A stretch of 64,000 nucleotides of DNA from Plantago major (taxonomy: Eukaryota; Streptophyta; Magnoliopsida; Lamiales; Plantaginaceae). The notes under the pieces were generated by a model. The model did no database searches. It was not told where the DNA came from and worked only from the letters and a program-made list of their open reading frames with translations. The stretch is taken from the NCBI GenBank assembly GCA_026545765.1, contig CM048840.1, positions 52,576,580 through 52,640,579 on the forward strand, read 5' to 3'. Of the stretch, positions 55,935 through 64,000 are shown in pieces (position 1 is the first letter of the stretch; every line of letters starts with the position of its first letter). The translations under genes and the position numbers were made by a program.

Positions 55935-56944
55935 CTGCAAAAACATGCAACAAATACAGGAAAAATGTGTTAGTATACAACTACATGTAAAACATATATA
56001 CATTTGACTCATTGTAAATCACAAATACTTGGTATTATCAACAACTAACTAGTTATATAATTGCATTGTTAATTATCATACGTTCCAAATTTCATGAATT
56101 ACATGCATTTTACGTTTAATTTTTTTTATGAATTTCAAAATTTCTTTACAATTACAAATTATAAATTAAAACAGTAGTAATTCTTTCTAAGTTAATACCA
56201 TACAAAAAAATCAAATTAAATACCATACATACTTACAAACATCCTTACATGATACTAACAAATAGATTTCACAATAAATCAATCAATTGCACAACCTCAA
56301 GCTTAACCCACTACTTAATTTAAGCTATACTAGCTAGTAGATGAGTTTAAAAACATACAATTGCTCGAAATTAGCAAAAACCCCAAATTTAGAAAAGTAA
56401 GGGTTTTAGACTAATACCTTCAATTATGGGAAAAATAGCCGAAGAAGGATGAAATTGAAGGGCCACCCGAGTTCCTTGTTGAACGAGCTTCAAAAAGAGT
56501 CCAAGATTGGCCGGAATGGTCGAGTTTTGATCGGACTTTGAAAAGGGGCGAATTGAGAAGAGATAAAGAACAGAATCAGAAGCAGAATCGAAATGGGGAA
56601 GAAGAAGCCTGTTCCCGTTTTTAATTCTGCTTTAGCGACGGATGGCTATCCGTCGCTATCTAGCGACGGATAACTTCATCCGTCGTTAGATTTTTTTAAT
56701 TTTCTTTTTTAAATTACTTTTTTTAACGACAGATAATCTATCCGTCGTTACATCACTATATTTTTTTTAAAAGTCAGAAAAATATAGTGACGGATAGATT
56801 ATTCGTCGCTATTTAGCGACAGAATCAACGACGGATGGAGCGAAACGCTCTATCTGCCACTATCTTGGACCGATTCGTCGCTATATAGCGATGGATAGGG
56901 TCCGTCGCCCTTGTCCGTCGCTATATAGCAAAATTCTTGTAGTG

Positions 56945-58193
56945 TTGGTATGTGGTTGATCTCCCGACATGTACGGTTCAACTCTGTGCCCGTTCACCTT
57001 GAAAATCCCCCTTAACTTGTAGTCTAGTAACTGGATTGCTCCATACGGATATACCTTGAGGACTTTGTACGGTCCTTTCCATTTGCTCCTCAACTTGCCC
57101 GGGAAACACTTCAGACGTGAGTCGTAAAGCAACAATTCCCGCCCTTCTTCGATTTGCTTTCGCTCGATGTTCTTATCATGATAAGCCTTTGTCTTATCCT
57201 TATATATCTTTGAGTTGGCGTAGGCCTGATTCCGGATTTCAGTCAGCTCGTTGAGATCCAGCAATCTCTTCTCTCCACTTGCATCCAGATCACAGTTTAG
57301 AGTCTTGATGGCCCACCATGCCATGTGCTCCACTTCAAACGGTAGATGGCATCTCTTCCCGTATACAATCTTGTATGGACTTGCTCCCAGCACCGTTTTA
57401 TATGCTGTTCTGTATGCCCACAGAATGTTCGGCAAAGCATGTGACCAATCCTTTCTGCTCATCTTAACCACTCTCTCCAATATTACCTTAATATGTCTGT
57501 TGCTCACCTCAACTTGCCCAGATGTTTGTGGATGATATGGTGTGGCTATCCTGTGCCTAATGTGAAACTTGCGCATACAATCCGCGAACAACTTGTTGCA
57601 GAAATGCGTACCTCCATCACTGATGATTGTCTTCGGTGTTCCATATGTGGCGAATATGTTCTCCTTAAGAAACTTCAGCACCACTAGCGCGTCGTTTGTT
57701 CTTGTGGCTATTGCCACCACCCACTTCGAGACGTAATCGACTGCAACCAGTATGTACTCGTTCCCATCTGACTTTGTAAAAGGTCCCATGAAGTCTATTC
57801 CCTAGACGTCGAAGATCTCTGCCACCAGGTTTGTAGTCATAGGCATCTCGTGCCTCTTGGTTATGTTCCCTGTTCTCTGGCACCTGTCACAATTCTTGTA
57901 GAAGGTTATTGCGTCCTTGTAGATCGACTCCCAGTAGAATCCTGATTGAAGGACTTTGTGGGCGGTTTTCCTTGGTCCATAATGCCCTCCACACTCGTAT
58001 TCGTGACAGTGTCTCAGTATGTTCTCCTGCTCGTGCTCCGGGATGCATCTTCTATAAACCATATCTCCTCCTTCCTTGAACAAATGCGGTGGTTCCCAGA
58101 TAAAGCCCTTAATCTTTGTTATTAGAGCAATCTTCTCTGCTAGTGTCCAATCCTTCTTCAACACTCCACTTGTGAGAAAGTTCACAATATCTG
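56945..58193 (-). pseudogene. Ty3 integrase, family D minus copy
   Basis: The zinc-binding domain HCHEYECGGHYG with CDRCQRTGN (around 58010-57870) and the core [17 protein letters not shown] and a TSGQVEVSNR motif supply the metal- and DDE-type residues. A TAG at about 57802-57800 replaces Trp before GIDFMGPF. The C-terminal part ([24 protein letters not shown]) is intact, without a chromodomain, as in Athila/Tat integrases. It ends at the CACTA insertion. Confidence 0.9.
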
Positions 58194-59290
58194 TGTTGTG
58201 ACAACGAAATGTGCGATATAGCATGCTTTTAGACCCTTGTTTTTTTTCCTTAGATTCAATATTTATATCGTTTTATGGTCAAATACAAACTTTGCGTGAT
58301 TTCTGTAGGCCATGATCACGTTATTGAGGAATTGCACGATTTCAGGCGTCAAAACGACATAATTGTGCCAAATTGAGAAAGTCTTGCAATTATGCAGAAT
58401 TGGCCGATGCACGGAGTTCGAGGTGTCAAAACATGTCATGTGACCAACAAGTGCGAAGATAATTGAAGATGCTACAACTTTGTAGAAGATAATTTTTCGA
58501 GGAAACGAAGTTACGAAGTCCGAAATTGAAGAACAGAAGAAACAGATTCGAAGCTGGAAGAATCGCACTTGGCGATGGCCTGTGGACCGCAATAAGTTCT
58601 TTGGATTTTGTTCGATCTCTTTTCGCCACGGCTGTCTAGGCAAATCTTCCTAAACCTTCCTTATACACCAATGGCGGTTTGAGCTCGAGATTTCAGCTAT
58701 AAATAAGACCTCAAGGGTCTCATAATTCAAAACCGCTCAGAGAGCAAGCTCTCAAAGAGAAGGCGAAACATTAGGGTTCCATAGCACCAAAGCAGCTCTA
58801 TTGAGAGAGAACCAGTCCTCGGGGAAGTGAAACCCCAAAACCCTAGCCGCCAGCAAGCATCAAGATCGATCAAGGAGGAGGAATCGAAGAGGAGAAGCAG
58901 AGGGTCGACACTCGCCATCTTCTTACGGTTTAGTTATTTCAAACATGATTTCAATTCAGTTTTCAGTTTATTTACTTTCAGTTATGTCAGGCTAATTCAA
59001 CTGTGTAAGGGTTAGCCGGGATCTTTGATTATTTAGTTTACGTATGATGGAATAGTTTTAGCATCAATGTTGGTTATGCGATTGTTGTTCATATCTGTGC
59101 TGTTTGAGAAAGATGCTTTGTTTGTTTATGTTTTTGCGAGACATGAGTATTCATTGCACTAGATTAGGAGGTATCAGCTGTGTCTATATGTTGATATTCT
59201 GCCTGAGGTATGATGTTGAGCTAGCAACTGGTGATAGCTTTGATCTAGACGATAGTCTACGTGGGGTATATGTACTGACTACGCCTTAGT
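58194..59290 (+). repeat. LTR-B fragment, plus orientation
   Basis: Starts TGTTGTGACAACGAAATG and matches the minus of 32544-31400; ends at 59290 within the LTR, where family D pol resumes in plus orientation. A GC-rich patch CACTTGGCGATGGCC, then GTGGACCGC is at 58565-58595. Confidence 0.8.
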
Positions 59291-59299
59291 AATAGAAAA

Positions 59300-60860
59300 G
59301 TTCCGGAGCTACATTGTGGGATACAGGTTATCATCCATAGTGATCACGCCACATTGAGACATCTGATAGCGAAGACGGACGCAAAGCCGAGACTTATCCG
59401 ATGGGGACTTCTATTGCAGCAGTTTGATTACAAGATAGTAGACAGGCCAGGGAAAGAGAACAGTATAGCAAACCACCTCTCCAGAATCACCGCACCGAAT
59501 GAAGGAGAAGAAATTGATGATGATTTTCCTGGGGAACAAGTTTTCGGTGTCGAGAAAGAGCCGTGGTATGCAGATATTGTGAATTTTCTCATAGGTGGAG
59601 TGCTGAAGAAGGATTGGACAGTAACAGAGAAGATTGCTCTAATAACAAAGAGCAGGGGCTTCATCTGGGAACCACCTCATTTGTTCAAGGAAGGAGGAGA
59701 TATGGTTTACAGAAGATGCGTCTAGAGCATGAGCAGGAGAACATATTGAGACACTGTCACGAATTTGAGTGTGGAGGGCATTATGGGCTAAGGAAAACTT
59801 CCCTCAAAGTCCTTCAATCAGGATTCTATGGGGAGACGATCTACAAGGATGCAATAACCTTCTGCAAGAATTGTGACAAGTGCCAGAGAACAGGGAACAT
59901 AACCAAAAGGGACGAGATGCCTAGGAATACCAACCTGGTGGCAGAGATCTTCGACGTCTGGGGTATAGACTTCATGGGACCTTCCCCAAAGTCGGATGGG
60001 AACGAGTACACACTGGTTGTAGTCGATTATGTCTCGAAGTGGGTGGGGGCACAAGCCACAAGAACAAACGACGCACTGGTGGTGCTGAAGTTTCTCAAGG
60101 AGAACATATTTGCCAGATATGGAACACCGAAGACGATCATCAGCGATGGAGGTACACATTTCTGCAACAAGCTGTTCGCGGACTGTATGCGCAAGTTTCA
60201 CATCAGGCACATAATAGCAACAGCATATCATCCGAAAACATCTAGACAAGTGGAGGTGAGCAACAGGCAGATTAAGGCAATATTGGAGAGAGTGGTTAAG
60301 CCGAGCAGGAAAGATTGGTCTCATGCCTTGCCGAACGCTCTGTGGGCATACATAACAACATATAAAATAGTGCTGCGAGCAAGTCCATATAGGATTGTAT
60401 ACGGGAAGACATGCTACCTACCATTTGAAGTGGAGCACCTGGCATGGTGGGCCATCAAGACTCTAAACTGCGATCTGGATGCAAGTGGGAAGAAGAGATT
60501 GTTGGATCTCAACGAGCTAACTGAAATCTGGAATCAGGCCTACGCCAACTCGTATACAAGGAGAAGACAAAGGCTTACCATGACAAGCACATCAGGTACA
60601 AACAAATTGAGGAAGGGTAGGAAGTGTTACTTTATGACTCTCGTCTGAAGTAAATCCCGGGCAAGTTGAGAAGCAAATGGAAAGGACCGTACAAAGTCCT
60701 CAAGGTATATCCGTATGGAACGATCCAGTTGCTAGACTACAAGACGAAGGAATTTTCAAGTTGAACGGGCACAGAGTTAAACCCTACATCTCGGGAGATC
60801 GACAACTCGCTAACCAGACGGAGGTGTACAGGTTGGACTTGCCAAAAATTGATGCATAGT
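59300..60860 (+). pseudogene. Ty3 RNase H end and integrase, family D plus copy
   Basis: RNase H end: FRSYIVG and DHATLRHLIAKTDAKPRLIRW, then ENSIANHLSRI. A shift near 59725 separates integrase, which has the zinc module [12 protein letters not shown]...CDKCQRTGN, the core [24 protein letters not shown] and [12 protein letters not shown] later shift near 60555 breaks the C-terminus. The Trp codon lost in the minus copy is intact here (VWGIDFMGP). Confidence 0.9.
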
Positions 60861-60886
60861 CGGGCAACGACTATAAACGAGCGCTT

Positions 60887-60904
60887 GTTGGGAGGCAACC
60901 CAAC
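60887..60904 (+). promoter_or_regulatory. Post-integrase stem-loop, family D plus copy
   Basis: GTTGGGAGGCAACCCAAC with the upstream flank GAGCGCTT, about 30 nt after the integrase stop. Confidence 0.75.
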
Positions 60905-60938
60905 ATTTTAATTCAAGGTCTTCGGCAATTCAAGGAAC

Positions 60939-61640
60939 ATGGCAAAGAAAATCATTGTAGGTGGAGTTGGAAGAGGCAAGAGTTTGGAAGCTTTGAAAAT
61001 GATGGAACGTGGTGAAAATAGAAAGACTAGGGAAGAAGGATCATCGCATGAGTTGGAGGAGGCACACAAGCTAGAGAATCATTACCGAACCTTATCTCGT
61101 GACTTCGATGCTCCTTTGGCAATAATTGAACATCATGGAAAGAAGAACAAGGAGAAGTACACACATACCTACTATGAGACTTTGACAATGGATCACGAAG
61201 GTTGGTATCGTTGGGAGAGGAAAAGGTTGCAAGATGAGCATGAGGAGGCTCTAGCTAAGTTTCCGACCAAGGGTGAGGCGTAATGCAAGAATGACTACCG
61301 GAGGGTGTAGGCCAAGTCACGTGCTCGCAGTGAAGAAAAAGCAAATCATTGAGGAAAAGCTGAGCTCGATGAAAGAGCAAGCTAACTTTGTTGATCTCAC
61401 TGATGGAGAACCTGACCCTACTCACAAAAACAAAGGACCATGTGTTAACTGGAATGACTTTGAAGAAACAGTGCAGGGCCTTGAACACTAGGAACCAAGG
61501 GAGCAAAAGAGGCAAGAGATGCTAAAGGGCAAGGTCATTAACATGAATGGTTTTGTTTATGAGGAGGAAGACCCGGAGGAAGCTAGGAAATGCTATACAC
61601 CTGAGCACCACCCCTACGAATCGGATTATGAAGTGTCGTA
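60939..61640 (+). pseudogene. Family D 3' ORF (plus copy, internally deleted)
   Basis: ATG 60939 (MAKKIIVGGVGRGKSLEAL). It agrees with the minus copy up to EEALAK (61260), then about 60 residues of the coiled coil are deleted and the frame is lost; the downstream frame 61273-61491 and on to 61640 contains SRPSHVLAVKKKQIIEEKL-like and PCVNWNDFEETV segments and the EEEDPEEARKCYTPE ending. Function unknown. Confidence 0.75.
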
Positions 61641-62469
61641 GTGATCTACCAAGGAGCGGCCACCAAACCTGACAGGGGAGTTTTCTTGTTACCATTACTT
61701 TCTTTTTTACTGTTTTTTGCTAAGGGACTAGCACAAGCGTAGGTTTGGGGGAGGGTAACAGTAACTCGAAATTCAAAAAATTTTAGGGCCCTATTTTTTG
61801 TTATTTTATGCACTTAGTTTCCGGTTGTCGCACTTTTATTTCTTTCCTATTTTGGATGATTACTGAGCTTTGACTCTCTATTTATTTATCGTGCTGTGAC
61901 TCGAAGTTTATTCAAGCCTATTTAATATTTAAGTCTTTTATTGTTTTAATTGAAGCACTTTCAATTGCTTACGTCGATTGTTGAGGAACCTATGTTCTCA
62001 TCAGCAAGAGATCTTCATCTTACATTTTGAACCGAGACACTTTACATGCACCTACTTATGAGTTTTTGCCATGTAACACAAAGATAAAGAGGCAATCTTA
62101 GAATATTTTTCCTTCCTTATTCTCCTTTATCTCTTGATTCACTTATATATGTTGTTTTAGAAGTCTTTCATGCTCTGAGTGAGTCTGCTTAGTTAAAGAG
62201 GGATTCTGGGAAGAAATAAACTCCGTGAAACTAACAGGTTTGGGGGAGGAGAAGTAGAAGGAAGTTGTGGTTGCTTTGCTCTGTTGTGTTCTCTCTCTAA
62301 AAAAGGTAAAAGAAGTACTGAAAAAATCAAGGTACTAAAAAAAAAAAAGGAAAAAGAGAAGAAAAAGTACCATAAAAAGCAAAGGTACTAAAAGTCTCGG
62401 AGTGGATCTATGGTCCTTGTGATCACCGTTTTCGTGTTGGGCATGTTGCAGATACTACCCACATACCGG
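61641..62469 (+). other. 3' untranslated domain of family D, plus copy
   Basis: Hairpin TTTTTGCTA-AGGGAC-TAGCACAA with one mismatch (about 61715-61736), tract AGGTTTGGGGGAGGG (61741-61755), second tract ACAGGTTTGGGGGAGGAG (62236-62253), and the conserved 3' block truncated at 62469. Confidence 0.7.
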
Positions 62470-63908
62470 TGATGAGTCGGTTTTATACCGTCTCATTTGG
62501 TCTTTTTTACTGTCTTTTTGTCATCCTTGAGTATGGTTTTATTTAGTTTTCCTTGAATATTTTTACTTGTTTTGTTCTTTGTGTGTTTTGTAGATATTTG
62601 GCTAAACCACGCTAATGGAAGGCAAAATGGTGTATTTTATATGCATCTACAAGATTTGGAGTTCCAATGCCTCGTATGGATGCTAGAAGTGGAGCGGGAA
62701 GGCCAAAATATCGAGAATTGGAGTCAAAAAGGCGTCGAAAGGGAAAATAGTCAATCCAGAAGAAGCTGGCAATGCCAGTTTGGTACGCCAGCAACTTTCT
62801 GTTTCACGCAGAAAGAAACTGGCGTCGCCAGTCCTGGCGACGCCAGTTTTGGTTAACTGGCGATGCCAGTTTTCCTTTTTGTCGTTCCTTCTACGATTTG
62901 TTTCCTAATTCGCCCATACCTAGTTTTTCTCCTTTCTATTACTTAGAACAAGAAATAATCACTTTATCATATCAATTCTATTGTGAAGAACAATACTTTG
63001 CTCTAGAGCTAGACCTAGTTTTCAAGGTAATTACCCGATTTCGAGGTAATTGAACTGTTTTCCCTTGTAATTCGAAGATTGACGTTGACTGGGAGATTAT
63101 CTACACAGCTTTTGCATCGATTCGTTTTCGTTCTTCAATTTCTACCTAGGGTTTGTGACAACGAAGGGTAAAATTGTATCAATCCTCTCGAATCTTTGTT
63201 TTGTGCTTGAGATTATGTTTATTGCTAGTATGATTGTGCTTTCGCTTATCATGAGTAGCTAAACACCCCTATTATGGGGTGGTGACTGATTCAATGCATG
63301 CTAGCTAGGGTTTATGTGATTCGAAGTGCATCGGAATTCGATTACTTGTGCTATTTAGATTAATCGCATATCTTGCTATTACGTTTGATGCGCAATCCGT
63401 CAATGTCACTGTTAAGCATTTAATAAATACACCCAAATGTTTTTCCTCTTGCTTCAACCTAACAGCTAGTTGCAAACAGTAATAGTAGGATTAGCTAGAT
63501 TGATTGTAGCCTAGTGGAATTGACGCCTCCACTAGTGCTATTCGTTTTTGAACTCAAGTCTGTGACAACTTGCGTAATCAATCCCGTGAATCACATATAT
63601 CATGCTAGCTAGCTTGTTGACGTTACCACTCCATAATTTTCCCCATTCATATTTCATTCTCATTACTATCAAATCGGTTTCTAGTAGTTGCAAGTAGTTA
63701 TTCACTTTAGTCTATTATCTCGCTGCCGAGGCAAACCAACCTTTACTGCTTTTCATATTGTTACTTTTATTAGTAAACAAGACTCAACCTAGTTAAGTCC
63801 TTCGAGACCGACCTTGGGGTTAACTCCACTACACTATAGGTTTTCGTAGTGTTGAGGATTAACTCTTGGCTCTTAAACAAATATTAAAACTTTGATTTTG
63901 ACACATCA
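62470..63908 (+). repeat. LTR-C, 5' LTR of an element continuing off the window
   Basis: 1439 bp, TGATGAGTCGG to GACACATCA, related to 49603-51058. Its palindrome cluster (62765-62875) uses CTGGCGACGCCAG rather than TTGGCGTCCGCCAA. Confidence 0.88.
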
Positions 63909-63914
63909 AGTTTT

Positions 63915-63930
63915 TGGCGCCGCTGCCGGG
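63915..63930 (+). promoter_or_regulatory. Primer binding site of the right-hand LTR-C element
   Basis: TGGCGCCGCTGCCGGG, followed by leader sequence to the window end. Confidence 0.88.
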
Positions 63931-64000
63931 TACTTAACTCCTCTGTTAAGTTTACGAATCCTTGTGACAGTATTTTTACTTTCTGTATTCTTAATTCACT

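Larger units (their letters stand above)
53650..56944 (-). mobile_element. CACTA transposon 2, accessory gene only
   Basis: The end CACTACAA (minus, 56944-56937) with GCGACGGAT/ATCCGTCGC subterminal repeats at both sides (53655-54000 and 56630-56930). The left terminal CACTA motif is missing. The interior carries only the TNPA/Transposase_24-like gene; TNP2 is absent. Inserted in family D just after the integrase coding region. Confidence 0.85.
51059..58193 (-). mobile_element. Ty3 family D element, minus copy (integrase and 3' ORF), CACTA nested
   Basis: The sequence starts abruptly at 58193 within the RNase H/integrase linker and runs integrase, [CACTA 2], stem-loop, 3' ORF, purine tracts and conserved 3' block, ending at 51059 against LTR-C. 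It lacks gag, protease, RT, and its own LTRs in this window. Confidence 0.8.
59291..62469 (+). mobile_element. Ty3 family D element, plus copy (RNase H end, integrase, 3' ORF)
   Basis: Runs from the end of RNase H through integrase, the stem-loop, the 3' ORF and purine tracts to 62469, where it stops within the conserved 3' block at ACCGG against LTR-C. It may be the interior of the LTR-B element with an internal deletion, or a separate fragment. Confidence 0.75.

Noticed and set aside
59104..59289. Small ORF in LTR-B that looks conserved with 31343-31579
   Set aside because: Both are copies of the same LTR, so similarity reflects shared repeat origin; there are frame-neutral differences but no family match or initiation context.

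Overview
The window is plant nuclear DNA, most likely from a eudicot. It is AT-rich and made almost entirely of nested transposable elements: SIRE-like Ty1/copia, Athila-like Ty3, CACTA, Stowaway MITEs and Helitron-like ends. Introns are short plant-type GT-AG introns, and there is one intact plant gene of the DUF538 family. Species cannot be read from the sequence. All boundaries were set by eye from terminal motifs and repeat copies inside the window.

Layout. 1-9799 (minus) is a SIRE-like Ty1/copia element whose 3' LTR lies off the left edge; it has a long extra 3' ORF with several introns and a promoter-like region in front of it. It is inserted in the TNP2 gene of a CACTA transposon (9800-13858, plus), which itself abuts an LTR fragment of a Ty3 family called LTR-B here. 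14.4-21.9 kb is the only chromosome-like stretch: palindrome arrays, a DUF538 gene (15563-15961, minus), four Stowaway-type MITEs, a TIR element and a Helitron-like end. 21954-27208 (plus) is Ty3 element A, which keeps gag and protease only and abuts a fragment of a probable host gene. 28545-30970 holds a decayed copia 3' end. 30980-32870 is an LTR-B copy. 32871-51058 (minus) is Ty3 element C (gag, protease, Athila-type 3' ORF, no RT or integrase); its 3' LTR is split by copia element 2 (33173-42824, plus), a complete LTR-to-LTR insertion with a TCAAT target duplication, gag and the intron-bearing 3' ORF but no pol. 51059-58193 (minus) and 59291-62469 (plus) are head-to-head copies of Ty3 family D (integrase plus a coiled-coil 3' ORF) either side of an LTR-B fragment; the minus copy carries a second, TNP2-less CACTA (53650-56944). 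62470-64000 is a further LTR-C and the start of its element.

How the parts relate. Three elements (copia 2, Ty3 A, Ty3 C) kept gag and, in two cases, the 3' ORF while lacking pol, so any mobility would need enzymes from relatives. The points most worth following are: the 3' ORF of the copia family, a nuclear-looking protein gene with tandem phase-0 exons of about 100 nt, introns of 77-84 nt and its own promoter-like leader; a set of covarying stem-loops in the Ty3 elements, after the gag/pol stop (AGGCAA loop) and before the polypurine tract (AGGA loop); and family-specific short palindrome clusters at matching LTR positions.
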